Below, one piece after another: positions 1 through 8,365 of a DNA stretch of 64,000 nucleotides. Each line of letters begins with the position of its first letter. Position 1 is the first letter of the stretch. Source of the stretch: UBA7672 sp965229115 (GTDB lineage: Bacteria > Pseudomonadota > Alphaproteobacteria > Caulobacterales > Hyphomonadaceae). The notes under the pieces were generated by a model, which worked only from the letters and a program-made list of their open reading frames with translations, was not told the DNA's origin and did not search any database. A program made the position numbers and the translations under genes. Location of the stretch: contig CBDDIR010000003.1 in the NCBI GenBank assembly GCA_965229115.1, positions 2,046,001 to 2,110,000 of the forward strand, read 5' to 3'.

Positions 1-1
1 T

Positions 2-1642
2 CTCGGCGACCGCGGGACGATCGAGGAAGATGTTCGCGAGAAGCTGACGGCGTGGATCGAAAAGGGCGGCGTGCTGATCCGGTTTGCGGGTCCGCGTCTG
101 GCGGCGCAGGACGATGCGTTCACGCCGGTGCCGTTGCGCCCGACGTCTCGTTCGCTGGGGTCGTCGCTGTCGTGGGAGACGCCGCAGCGGATTGCGCAGT
201 TCGACAACAACTCGCCCTTCGTTGGCATTCCGCGGCCGACCGATACGGCTGTGCGTCAGCAGGTTCTGGCGAACCCTTCGGCTGAACTCGACAGCCTGAC
301 CTGGGCGCGCCTTGAAGACGGAACGCCCCTGGTGACGGCGCGCAGGATCGGACGTGGCGAGCTGATCCTGTTCCATGTGACGGCGGACCCGGACTGGTCT
401 GACCTGCCCTACACCGGCGCGTTCGTTGAGATGCTGCGCCGGTCTGTGGTGTCGGGCGGCGAGCGTTCGGGCGCAGCGGCGCTGAGCACGGAAGGCACGC
501 TGGCGCCGACGCGGGTGCTGGATGGCTATGGCGTGTTGCAGCCGCCGCAATCGACGGCGACGCCTATTCCGGCGGCGAGCTTCCTGACCACGCGGCCGGG
601 GCCGACGACGCCTCCGGGTCTGTATGCGGGTCCGGGCGGCGAGCGGGCGATGAATGCGGGTGCGCCTGCGCCGCAAATCGTGGAGACATGGCCGGGCGTG
701 ACCAAGGTGACAGAACAGGAAGCAGTGGTGGAGCGTGCAGGACTTGGCGGCTGGATGATCGCGCTGGCGCTGGGCATTGTGGCGCTCGACCTGCTCATCG
801 CGCTGGCGTTCGCGGGACGTCTTCCGCGCTTTGGCCGGCAGGCTGCGGGCGCGCTGGCGATGTTCTTCATCGCGGGCGCCATGCTGAATGGCCAACCGGC
901 TTCGGCGCAAACGGCGGACCAGCTGGCGAAGGAAGCCGCGGCACACCTGCGGTTTGCGTATGTGAAGACGGGCGATCGCAGCCTGGATGAGACGACGGCG
1001 GCTGGGCTGTTCGGCCTGTCGTATGAGTTGGGCGCGCGGACCTCTGTCGAGCCCGAGCAACCGCATGGCGTGGACCTCGCGCGGGATCACCTCGAGCTTT
1101 ATCCGATGATTTATTACGCCGTGCCGCGTGACGCGAAGGCGTTGCCGCCGGCGGCCGTGGCGAAGGTGAACGCCTATCTGCGCGCAGGCGGTGCGTTCGT
1201 GGTGGATACGCGCGATGCGGCGCCGGGGCGTGATGTTTCGCAGAACCTTGCGACCTTGCTGGCGGGCATTGATGCGCCGCCGCTGCAGCCTGCCCCGCCG
1301 AACCATGTGCTGACTAAGAGCTATTACCTGATCCGCTCCTTCCCGGGCCGCCTCAACGGGCGTCTGTGGATCGAGAGCGGGGCTGCGGATCGCGATACGC
1401 GTCGCGGCGATGGCGTGTCTGGCCTGTTCATCGGCGGATCGGACTGGGCGGGCGCCTGGGCGATCGACCGGAACGGCAAGGCGCTGCGCACGATGGATGG
1501 CGGGCCGAACGCGCGCGAGATGGCCTACCGCTTCGGCATCAACCTCGTGATGTACATCCTCACGGGTAACTACAAGGAAGATCAGGTCCACATTCCGGAT
1601 CTGCTCGACCGGTTGGGGACGTCTCGGGACAAGGCTGACTAG
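2..1642 (+). CDS. DUF4159 domain membrane protein (5' partial)
   Basis: The reading frame is open from the first bases, so the gene begins upstream of the window; 546 residues are visible. A hydrophobic pair lies at about nt 745-830 and 840-905 (GWMIALALGIVALDLL, then AAGALAMFFIAG). It is followed by a DUF4159 region from about nt 945 (LRFAYVKTGD, LYPMIYYAVP, LRAGGAFVVDTRD). Family knowledge: such proteins usually carry an N-terminal BatA segment and sit after moxR and DUF58 genes in aerotolerance-type operons. The C-terminal domain has a glutamine-amidotransferase-like fold without known catalysis. The stop lies 2 nt before the next gene, which carries the matching VWA-like part, so the two are very likely cotranscribed. 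The biochemical role is unknown. Confidence 0.8.
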   Translation, partial: LGDRGTIEEDVREKLTAWIEKGGVLIRFAGPRLAAQDDAFTPVPLRPTSRSLGSSLSWETPQRIAQFDNNSPFVGIPRPTDTAVRQQVLANPSAELDSLTWARLEDGTPLVTARRIGRGELILFHVTADPDWSDLPYTGAFVEMLRRSVVSGGERSGAAALSTEGTLAPTRVLDGYGVLQPPQSTATPIPAASFLTTRPGPTTPPGLYAGPGGERAMNAGAPAPQIVETWPGVTKVTEQEAVVERAGLGGWMIALALGIVALDLLIALAFAGRLPRFGRQAAGALAMFFIAGAMLNGQPASAQTADQLAKEAAAHLRFAYVKTGDRSLDETTAAGLFGLSYELGARTSVEPEQPHGVDLARDHLELYPMIYYAVPRDAKALPPAAVAKVNAYLRAGGAFVVDTRDAAPGRDVSQNLATLLAGIDAPPLQPAPPNHVLTKSYYLIRSFPGRLNGRLWIESGAADRDTRRGDGVSGLFIGGSDWAGAWAIDRNGKALRTMDGGPNAREMAYRFGINLVMYILTGNYKEDQVHIPDLLDRLGTSRDKAD

Positions 1643-1644
1643 TC

Positions 1645-3690
1645 ATGCTCGAAGCTTCCCGTCTTGCGTTTGATCCTCTGGTGCCATGGCTTGTGCTGTG
1701 GGTGCTTGTTGCGGCCTCTGTTGCGCTGTGGGGCACGTATGCATGGCTGCGCGGCAAGGCGTGGCTGTTCCGCGCGCTGGCGATGACCGTGCTGGCGCTG
1801 TCGCTGGCGAACCCGCTGTGGATCGAGGAACAGCGCGAGCCGCTGAAGGACATCGTCGCGGTCGTGATGGACCGCTCAGAGAGCATGAACTTCCGTGGGC
1901 GCACGGAGACGGCGCAGGCGGCGTTCGAAGCTCTACGTAAAGAGATCGACGCGGACGAGACGCTGGAGCTGCGCGTCGCCGAAACCGATCCGGGCGCGGA
2001 TGGCACGGACCTTTATGTGGCGCTGGAGTCGGCGCTGTCGGATGCGCCGCGGGAGCGGATTGCGGGGGCGATCCTCGTCACCGACGGCCAGATCCATGAC
2101 GCGCCGGCGAATGCGGACGATGCCAAGCCGATGGGCCCGGTGCATGCGCTGATCGTTGGCGGCGATGAAGAGATCGACCGCAATATCGAAATCCAGCAGG
2201 TCCCCTCCTTCTCGATCATCGACCAGAAGGTCGAGATGCGGGTGCAGGTGAATGATCCGACGGCGCAGACCGTGCCGGTGACGATCACCATCAATGGCGA
2301 GGCGCAGCCGCAGCAGACCGTGAAGGTTGGCGAGCCGGCGATGATCTCGTTCACGCTGAAGCGGCGCGGACAGAACCTTGTCGTGCTGTCGGTGGATGGC
2401 ATTCCGAACGAGCTGACCCTGGCGAACAACCTCGCCTCGGCGCGTATTTCGGGCGTGCAGGATCGGTTGCGCGTGTTGCTGGTGACGGGCGAGCCGCATG
2501 CGGGCGCGCGGGTGTGGCGCGACCTGTTGAAGTCTGATCCGGCGGTGGACCTCGTGCACTTCACCATTCTGCGGCCGCCGCAGAAGTCGGACAATGTGCC
2601 GATCGAGGAGATCGCGCTGATCGCCTTCCCCAAGCCGCAACTGTTCCGCGAGAAGCTGGACGAGTTCGACCTGGTAATCTTCGACCACGAACTGCGTCCG
2701 TCGGTGCTGGAAGAGCAGTATCTGGATCGTGTCGCGCGCTATGTGGAGCGTGGCGGCGCGCTGCTGATCGCGGCGGGGGAGCCGTATCCGGGATCGTACC
2801 TGCTCTACAACACGCCGCTGGGCGGGGTTCTGCCGGGCCGCGCGACGGGCGAAGTGGTGGATGGGAAATTCACGCCGCAGCTCACCGAACTGGGCAAGCG
2901 GCACTCGGTGACGGCGACGCTGCCGACCGAGGGCTGGGGCCCGTGGATGCGGTACATGAAGATGGACCAGGGCAAGGCCGAAGCGCTGATGCAGACGCCG
3001 GATGGTCATCCGCTGCTGCTGCTCAATCGCGTGGGTCAGGGGCGCGTGGCGTCGGTGATGTCTGACCAGCTGTGGCTGTGGGCGCGTGGCTATGAGGGCG
3101 GCGGGCCGTATGCGGAGCTGATCCGGCGCACGGCGCACTGGCTGATGAAAGAGCCGGAGCTTGAGGAAGAGCTGCTGGAGCTGGAAGCTGGCGCGTCGCC
3201 CGAGCTGACGGCGAGCCTGCACACGATGTCGGACACGCCTGCCCCGCTTTCGGTGGAGGCGCCGGATGGCACGAAAGTGGAGAGCCCGTGGTCGCTGGTA
3301 TCGCCGGGCAATTATCGCGCGGCTGTGCCGGCGAAGGAGCTGGGGCTGTATCGCGCAACGAGCGGGAAGCTGAACGCGGTGACGCTGCGCGGGCCGACGC
3401 ATCCGCGGGAGTATCTCGACCTGCGCGCGACGCCGGACAAGCTGCAGCCGGTGGCGACGGCGACGCTGGGCGGCGTGTTCAGGCTGGGCGCGGATGGCAC
3501 GCCGACGATGCCGCGCGTGCAGCGCGTGGGCGATCGCGGGAATGCTGCCGGGTCGGACTGGCTGGGCCTGCGCGAGCGCAAGGCTTACGCGGTGCGCGCG
3601 ACGGACTCGACGACGCTCATTCCGGGCGTGATCGGGATGCTGCTGGCGTGTGCGTTCCTGATGCTGGCTTGGCGGCGTGAGGGGCGGTAG
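1645..3690 (+). CDS. VWA-like membrane protein of the DUF4159/Bat operon
   Basis: 681 residues. Two N-terminal membrane helices (residues about 12-34 and 40-57) precede a von Willebrand A-like segment with a MIDAS-type DxSxS motif (D76, S78, S80 in VMDRSESM). A middle part from about residue 273 (VLLVTGEPHAGARVW) looks amidotransferase-like. A single helix closes the protein (IPGVIGMLLACAFLMLAW). Architecture and the 2-nt spacing to the DUF4159 gene fit the terminal gene of a MoxR/DUF58/BatA-type cluster. The protein would be anchored in the inner membrane with the metal-binding domain in the periplasm or cytoplasm. Function beyond the family is unknown. A hairpin overlapping the stop codon probably ends the operon. 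Confidence 0.8.
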   Translation: MLEASRLAFDPLVPWLVLWVLVAASVALWGTYAWLRGKAWLFRALAMTVLALSLANPLWIEEQREPLKDIVAVVMDRSESMNFRGRTETAQAAFEALRKEIDADETLELRVAETDPGADGTDLYVALESALSDAPRERIAGAILVTDGQIHDAPANADDAKPMGPVHALIVGGDEEIDRNIEIQQVPSFSIIDQKVEMRVQVNDPTAQTVPVTITINGEAQPQQTVKVGEPAMISFTLKRRGQNLVVLSVDGIPNELTLANNLASARISGVQDRLRVLLVTGEPHAGARVWRDLLKSDPAVDLVHFTILRPPQKSDNVPIEEIALIAFPKPQLFREKLDEFDLVIFDHELRPSVLEEQYLDRVARYVERGGALLIAAGEPYPGSYLLYNTPLGGVLPGRATGEVVDGKFTPQLTELGKRHSVTATLPTEGWGPWMRYMKMDQGKAEALMQTPDGHPLLLLNRVGQGRVASVMSDQLWLWARGYEGGGPYAELIRRTAHWLMKEPELEEELLELEAGASPELTASLHTMSDTPAPLSVEAPDGTKVESPWSLVSPGNYRAAVPAKELGLYRATSGKLNAVTLRGPTHPREYLDLRATPDKLQPVATATLGGVFRLGADGTPTMPRVQRVGDRGNAAGSDWLGLRERKAYAVRATDSTTLIPGVIGMLLACAFLMLAWRREGR

Positions 3691-3705
3691 GCCGCCCCTC
3701 TTCCT
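3679..3705 (+). terminator. Hairpin overlapping stop codon
   Basis: Arms GAGGGGCGG (3679-3687) and CCGCCCCTC (3692-3700) pair perfectly around a 4-nt loop that contains the end of the TAG stop, followed by a T/C-rich run. It lies between convergent genes and may serve both strands. The T-run is weak, so this is a moderate call. Confidence 0.5.
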
Positions 3706-3716
3706 CACAACAGGTC

Positions 3717-4226
3717 TTAGCGCGGAACGCTGAGCTCGCCTTTGAGCTTGGCGGCACGGTCCGACAGGTCGCGGATCAGCACGCGGTGCTGGTCGACCGG
3801 GCCGGGCAGCGTGAAGCGGTCGTCAGCGCGGTGGAAGCCGAAGCGCTCATAGTATTCGTGGTCGCCCACGAGGATGACGGCGGCATAGCCCTGCTCGCGG
3901 CAGACGCCGATGGCGCGCTCCATAAGCTTGAAAGCGACACCATTGCCACGGCGGCGCTCGGCGACGGCGATGGGGCCGAGGAAGGCGGCGCGGCCGCCCT
4001 CTCCGACCTTCACCGGCCAGACGCGGACGACGCCGGTGAGGCCTTCCGAGTCGATTGCGACGAGGCTGGCGTCGGCGATGGCGGTGTTGCCTTCGCGCAG
4101 GCGCTCGGCCGTCTTGGCGAAGCGGCCGGGGCCGAAGACTTCGTCGTACAGGGCTTCAACGGCGTCGGCATGCTCCGGCGCGTCGAGCGAAATAGCGTAC
4201 GGGGGGATGGTCGAGGGAGTGTTCAC
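3717..4226 (-). CDS. GNAT family N-acetyltransferase
   Basis: 169 residues if started at GTG 4226; a TTG at 4262 would add 12 residues. GTG is preferred because GNAT homologues begin just before a segment like PYAISLDAPEHADAVEALYDEVFGPGRF and a GGAG lies 11 nt upstream. The acetyl-CoA loop is seen in VAERRRGNGVAFKLMERAI (R-R-x-G-x-G/A) and strand/helix order fits the fold: FLGPIAV, VILVGDHEYYERFGF. The segment YYERFGF is typical of YhbS-like GNATs. It would transfer acetyl from acetyl-CoA to an unknown small molecule or protein. It is convergent with the preceding operon. Confidence 0.8.
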   Translation of the reverse strand: MNTPSTIPPYAISLDAPEHADAVEALYDEVFGPGRFAKTAERLREGNTAIADASLVAIDSEGLTGVVRVWPVKVGEGGRAAFLGPIAVAERRRGNGVAFKLMERAIGVCREQGYAAVILVGDHEYYERFGFHRADDRFTLPGPVDQHRVLIRDLSDRAAKLKGELSVPR

Positions 4227-4499
4227 GGGGCGTAGGCTCCGAAGACGAGAGTGACGAACCAACGACCGCAGCTTCGGCTTTTGCCTAGGCCCAGGTCAGC
4301 ACATCACCGCTGGTCGCCGTCTTCCCCCCAAACCCATTTAAGGAATCGAGGGCCCTTCGCGCAGCCGGTTATTGGGGGGTGCACATAGGGTCGTTTGACC
4401 CGGGGTGCAAGAATTTTTGTGTGACAGCCGCTGGGGCAAGTCGGCGGCTGGCCGCCGGGGCTGCCACAATTCGCGCGAGAGGCATCGTGTGAGTAGCTG

Positions 4500-4660
4500 G
4501 GATGGTTGGGGGGTTGGAGGCGTGGGGTGGTTGGGCTGGTTTGTGTGGGGGTGGTTGGTTGGGTTGGTTGGGTGTGTGCGGGCGGTTGGGTGGTCGCGAG
4601 CGGCCGGGTAGCTGCGGTGACGGTTGGGTTGGCTGGAAGGTGGGTTAGCTCGGTGGGAGC
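4500..4660 (+). repeat. G/T-rich low-complexity tract
   Basis: The plus strand is almost only G and T with irregular TTGG, TGGG and GGGG units, hence many closely spaced G-runs. It has no coding character. G-quadruplex formation is a possibility only. Confidence 0.5.
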
Positions 4661-4675
4661 ACTGGCGGTTCGGCC

Positions 4676-4773
4676 GTCATCCCGGTCCGCCGGAACGGAG
4701 CGCCGGGAACCGTCGGGAGACCGTCGTGCTGGCGGAATGGTTCCCGGATAGCGCTGCGCGCTTCCGGGATGAC
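4676..4773. repeat. REP-like palindromic element A
   Basis: Terminal arms GTCATCCCGG (4676-4685) and CCGGGATGAC (4764-4773) are perfect inverted repeats about 80 nt apart. Inside are further self-complementary pieces such as CCGGAACGGAGCGCCGG. The arm sequence resembles intergenic palindromes common in alphaproteobacterial genomes. Confidence 0.6.
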
Positions 4774-4808
4774 AAGTCGGGGTTGCTGCGTTGGTGGTGG
4801 GCTGAACG

Positions 4809-4935
4809 CATCCTTCGAGACGATCGGCGCGGAGCGCCGATCCCTCAGGATGAGGTTTGTGGGTGGGCGCGGACCACTTGGGGAGGCAGACCGCCGGCCT
4901 CATGAGGGATCGCGGAGCGATCGTCTCGAAGGATG
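4809..4935. repeat. REP-like palindromic element B
   Basis: 18-bp perfect inverted arms: CATCCTTCGAGACGATCG at 4809-4826 and its complement at 4918-4935. The inner part has GATCCCTCA pairing with TGAGGGATC. The CCTTCGAGAC/CTCAGGATGAGG combination is a widespread alphaproteobacterial intergenic element. No transposase is nearby. Confidence 0.65.
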
Positions 4936-5003
4936 TGTTGTCGGGCGGGCTGGCTCCGCCTGCCCTGCTGTGGTGGATTTGGGCAGCAAACAAGGAGCGC
5001 GTG

Positions 5004-5921
5004 ATGGGAGTTCTGGAGGGCAAGGTTGTCCTAATTACCGGAGGTGGGAACGGGATCGGGAAGGAGACGGCGCTGCTACTGGCCAAGGAGGGCGCGAAGG
5101 TTGTGGTGAACGACCTGGGCGGGTCGCTGACCGGGGGTGATGAGGGCTCGGCGGGGCCGGCTGAGCAGGTGGCGCAGCAGATCCGGGCGGCGGGTGGCGA
5201 GGCGGTTTCCAACTCCGACAGCGTGACGGATTACGCCGCCGTGGCGCGGATGGTTGAGCAGGCGAAGGATACGTTTGGCGGGCTGAATGCCATCGTGAAC
5301 CCGGCGGGCATCCTGCGGGATGGCATGTTCCACAAGATGACGGAGGAGGACTGGGACCGGGTGGTCAATGTCCACCTGCGGAGGGCTTTCAACGTCACGC
5401 GGGCGTCGATCGAACTGTTCCGGGAGCAGAAGGATGGCGCGTATGTACTGTTCACCTCCACCTCCGGGCTGATCGGTAATATCGGCCAGGCGAACTATGC
5501 CGCCGCCAAGATGGGCGTTGTGGGCCTGTCGCGGGTGGTGGCGATGGAGGGGTTGCGGAACAATGTGCGCTCCAACGTGATCGCGCCGTTTGCGTGGACG
5601 CGGATGATCGAGTCGATCCCGGTGAAGGACGAGGCCAGCGCCAAAAGGGTCGCTCGGATGCGGGACGCCATGCGGGCCGATCAGGTGGCGCAGCTGGCCG
5701 TCGCCCTCTGTTCTGACCGGGCCAAGGCCGTCACCAGCCAGATATTCTGTGTACGGGGCAATGAGATCATCCTGTTCGACCAGCCCCGGCCGATCCGGTC
5801 GGTGGCGAACACGACGGGCTGGAATCCCGAGAAGATCCTCGACAACTGCCTGCCGGCCATGGCGGGGGACTTCTTCGGGGTCGAGGCGACCGCCGATGTC
5901 TTCCCGTACGACCCAATCTGA
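5004..5921 (+). CDS. SDR oxidoreductase, (3R)-hydroxyacyl-CoA dehydrogenase-like
   Basis: 305 residues from ATG 5004, which has AAGGAG upstream; the frame is open further upstream but lacks family character. NAD(P)-binding TGGGNGIG lies at residues 12-19, and the catalytic Ser (S152 or S154), Tyr165 and Lys169 are in STSGLIGNIGQANYAAAK. The stretch AGILRDGMFHKMTEEDWDRV followed by NVHLRRAFNVTRAS closely matches dehydrogenase domains of type 2 multifunctional beta-oxidation enzymes. The substrate is therefore probably a (3R)-hydroxyacyl-CoA or a sterol-like acyl compound. The usual NNAG reads NPAG (N99-P100). It stands alone after a repeat-rich spacer. Substrate is inferred. Confidence 0.85.
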   Translation: MGVLEGKVVLITGGGNGIGKETALLLAKEGAKVVVNDLGGSLTGGDEGSAGPAEQVAQQIRAAGGEAVSNSDSVTDYAAVARMVEQAKDTFGGLNAIVNPAGILRDGMFHKMTEEDWDRVVNVHLRRAFNVTRASIELFREQKDGAYVLFTSTSGLIGNIGQANYAAAKMGVVGLSRVVAMEGLRNNVRSNVIAPFAWTRMIESIPVKDEASAKRVARMRDAMRADQVAQLAVALCSDRAKAVTSQIFCVRGNEIILFDQPRPIRSVANTTGWNPEKILDNCLPAMAGDFFGVEATADVFPYDPI

Positions 5922-6266
5922 CGCTGGGGATGCCCGACCGGCGGCCCGGCCTGGGCGGGCGAGTCGCCCTGACGCTGCGCCCGGCTGGCTGGGGCTTGGG
6001 CAAACTGGATGCAGCGCGTGCGCGGAGGCGAAATCTTTGTGCAGTTTTCCCCCGATAAACCTCGATTTTCCTGAGGCATGGCCGGAGATTTATGGTTTAG
6101 AAAGCGTTCCGTCCGCATCTCGTCGCGGAGAGGTCGATCGTTTGTCTTTGTCATCCCCCTCGTCCGGGTTCTCGCCCGGCATTTTTGGTGCAACAGCCCC
6201 TGCAACAGGCATGGGCCGGGGCGCGTTTGGGTTTGATAGAACGACAGCCTCGGGGGAGCGGGCGTA
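5922..6266. other. Intergenic region with weak terminator
   Basis: 345 nt between the SDR and metallopeptidase genes. A short hairpin (CCGGG 6164-6168, CCCGG 6175-6179) is followed by CATTTTT, a possible late terminator. The rest, including the AT-richer part at 6030-6100, probably carries the promoter of the next operon. I see no gene. Confidence 0.5.
6164..6186 (+). terminator. Weak intrinsic terminator candidate
   Basis: A 5-bp GC stem (CCGGG/CCCGG) with a 6-nt loop is followed by C, A and five T. The stem is short and lies about 240 nt beyond the SDR stop, so confidence is low. Confidence 0.3.
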
Positions 6267-7328
6267 ATGGGTGACTCCGGCGGAACACTTTGGTCGATGA
6301 AGACGAAATCGCGCCAACCCTGGTGGTCCTACCTGCCGGATGCCGAACTGCTTCAGATGCGCCTGAAGGACCTGCACGTTTCCATCGAAGGCACCTGGCT
6401 GCAGGCTTCGATGAAGGAGCTCAACAGCGAGCTCAAGCGCCGCGGCCTGGTTCAGGCCCACGCCTGGATTTCCGACGAATGGTTCAGCCCCGACACGACG
6501 CCGGGCATCGCCGTTCCGTTCTACCTGGCTCACCCGCGCCTCGCGCGGCTCGAGCGCAAGATGTTCAAGGAAGTGGAAGGCGGCACCAAGCGCCAGTGCA
6601 TGCAGATCCTGCGGCACGAAGCCGGCCACATCATCCAGCATGCCTACGCCCTGCACCGCCGCCGCAAATGGCAGGAGATGTTCGGCCGGTCGTCATCGCC
6701 CTACCCTGACAGCTATCGCCCGAACCCGAACAGCAAGGACTTCGTCCAGCATCTGCCGCGCTGGTATGCGCAGAGCCATCCGGACGAGGACTTCGCCGAG
6801 ACGTTCGCCGTGTGGCTGACGCCGCGTGCGAGCTGGCGGAAGAAATATGCCGAATGGCCGGGCGCGCTGCGCAAGCTCGAATTCGTCGATGCGCTGATGC
6901 AGGAAATCTCGGGCAGCAAGGCTGGCCTGACGCGTCGCATGGAGGTCGACCCTGTCGGCCGTCTCAACAAGACGCTGGCGGACCATTACGAGCGCAAGCT
7001 GGCGCACTACGCGATCGATACCGATACGCGTTATGACAAGGACCTTCTCCGCATCTTCTCGAACGAGCCGCGCCATGCGCGCTCGAAACCGGCATCGGCC
7101 TTCCTGCGCAAGAACCGCGTGATGATCCGTGAAGGCGCCTGGCGCGTTTCCGGCGCGTATCACTTCGCGCTCGAGCACACGATTGACCAACTGATCAGCC
7201 GCGCCCGCGCCCTGAAGCTTCGCGCTCCGGGAACGGAGAGCGAGCTGCGCAAGGCGATGGTTCGCCTTATCCATAACAAGGTGGCGCACCAGCTGCACAC
7301 CTCGCGCCGGCAGTGGTTCGCGGTATGA
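6267..7328 (+). CDS. Putative zinc-binding metallopeptidase
   Basis: 353 residues. ATG 6267 is chosen because GGGGGAG lies about 9 nt upstream; an internal ATG at 6297 (MKTKSRQPWW) has no ribosome site. The zinc motif HEAGH is at nt 6614-6628 in ILRHEAGHIIQHAYAL, and a likely third ligand is in HPDEDFAETFAVWL. There is no signal peptide, so it acts in the cytoplasm. The family is annotated only as putative zinc-binding metallopeptidase. Its stop overlaps the start of an ATP-grasp ligase gene (ATGA), so the two are translationally coupled. A joint role in forming or trimming a peptide-like product is inference; no substrate can be read from sequence. Confidence 0.8.
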   Translation: MGDSGGTLWSMKTKSRQPWWSYLPDAELLQMRLKDLHVSIEGTWLQASMKELNSELKRRGLVQAHAWISDEWFSPDTTPGIAVPFYLAHPRLARLERKMFKEVEGGTKRQCMQILRHEAGHIIQHAYALHRRRKWQEMFGRSSSPYPDSYRPNPNSKDFVQHLPRWYAQSHPDEDFAETFAVWLTPRASWRKKYAEWPGALRKLEFVDALMQEISGSKAGLTRRMEVDPVGRLNKTLADHYERKLAHYAIDTDTRYDKDLLRIFSNEPRHARSKPASAFLRKNRVMIREGAWRVSGAYHFALEHTIDQLISRARALKLRAPGTESELRKAMVRLIHNKVAHQLHTSRRQWFAV

Positions 7329-8347
7329 AATCCCTTCGTATTCTAGCTCTCGCTCACCCCGACCTGATTCCGCCTGACAACATGGCGGAACTCTCGGAAG
7401 AAGAGGCCTATGTCTGGAAGACGGAGTACGACGTCTCCACGACGCTGAAGGCCAGCGGGCACGAAGTGCGCATGCTGGGCGTGCAGACCGAGCTGGCCCC
7501 GATCCGCGATGCGGTCGAGGACTGGAAGCCGGATATCGTCTTCAACATGCTCGAGGAGTTCCACGGCGAGTCGCTGTACGCGCAGAACGTGGTGGCGCTG
7601 CTGGAACTGCTGCGCGTGCCGTACACGGGCTGCAATCCGCGCGGGCTGATGCTGGCGCGCGGCAAGGACCTGTCGAAGAAGCTGCTGAAGTATCACCGCG
7701 TGCCGGTGCCGGCGTTTGCGGTGTTCCCGATCGGCAAGAAGGTGCGCCGTCCCGGCCGTCTGAAATTCCCTCTGATCGTGAAGTCGCTGTGGGAAGATGC
7801 TTCGCTGGGTATCGCGCAGGCTTCGATCGTGGACACTGACGAGAAGCTGGCTGAGCGCGTGGCGTTCATTCACAAGCGGCTGAATACGCCGGCGATCGCC
7901 GAGGAGTTCATCGAAGGTCGCGAGATCTATGTCGGCGTGCTGGGCAATGACCGCATCCAGGTTCTGCCTGTGTGGGAGCTGAGCTTCTCGAACCTCGCCG
8001 AAGGCTCGCACGCGATTGCCACCGAGAAGGTGAAGCACGATCCAATCTATCAGGAAAAGCGCGGCATCCTTCAGGGACCGGCGCAGGACCTCTCGCCCAA
8101 GACGGTGACCAAGATCCGCACGCTGGCGAAGCGGATTGCGCACACGCTGGAGCTGGACGGCTATGGCCGTATCGACTTCCGCCTGTCGAAGGACAACGTG
8201 CCCTACTTCATCGAAGCGAACCCGAACCCGGAGATCGCCTCGAGCCAGGAGTATGCGCAGGCCGCCCTGCACGCGGGCACGAGCTATGGCGACCTGCTGA
8301 ACAAGATCGTCATGCTGGGCCTGAAGCGGGCGGGCGTGGAGCTCTAG
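7325..8347 (+). CDS. ATP-grasp ligase related to D-alanine--D-alanine ligase
   Basis: 340 residues; ATG 7325 shares the ATGA overlap with the upstream metallopeptidase stop. The N-terminal subdomain holds DIVFNMLEEFHGESLYAQN and PYTGCNPRGLMLARGKDLSKK. The ATP-grasp core has FPLIVKSLWEDASLGI, the lid/acidic strand AEEFIEGREIYVG, and the metal loop RIDFRLS with YFIEANPNPEIASSQEYA. This matches Ddl-fold carboxylate-amine ligases, but the last motif reads EANPNPE where true Ddl has EVNTxPG, so D-Ala-D-Ala formation is not assured. Context with a dedicated metallopeptidase argues for a specialised amino-acid or peptide ligase. Confidence 0.8.
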   Translation: MKSLRILALAHPDLIPPDNMAELSEEEAYVWKTEYDVSTTLKASGHEVRMLGVQTELAPIRDAVEDWKPDIVFNMLEEFHGESLYAQNVVALLELLRVPYTGCNPRGLMLARGKDLSKKLLKYHRVPVPAFAVFPIGKKVRRPGRLKFPLIVKSLWEDASLGIAQASIVDTDEKLAERVAFIHKRLNTPAIAEEFIEGREIYVGVLGNDRIQVLPVWELSFSNLAEGSHAIATEKVKHDPIYQEKRGILQGPAQDLSPKTVTKIRTLAKRIAHTLELDGYGRIDFRLSKDNVPYFIEANPNPEIASSQEYAQAALHAGTSYGDLLNKIVMLGLKRAGVEL

Positions 8348-8365
8348 GCTCCGCGTCGCTAGGGA

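Larger units (their letters stand above)
4227..5003. other. Repeat-rich intergenic region
   Basis: 777 nt without a credible gene. It holds a CG-rich hairpin (CGGCGGC 4442-4448 with GCCGCCG 4451-4457), a strongly G/T-rich stretch at about 4500-4660 made of TTGG-like units, and two palindromic elements annotated separately. Open frames here translate to low-complexity Trp/Gly/Val-rich peptides and were not called. Confidence 0.6.

Noticed and set aside
1933..3708. Long reverse-strand open frame (591 codons) under the VWA-like gene
   Set aside because: It has Arg/His/Gln-rich composition and no domain, typical of antisense frames in GC-rich genes.
4304..5212. Reverse-strand frame of 302 codons across the repeat region and SDR start
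   Set aside because: Low-complexity Pro/Thr/Ser sequence that runs over palindromes and the start of a real gene.
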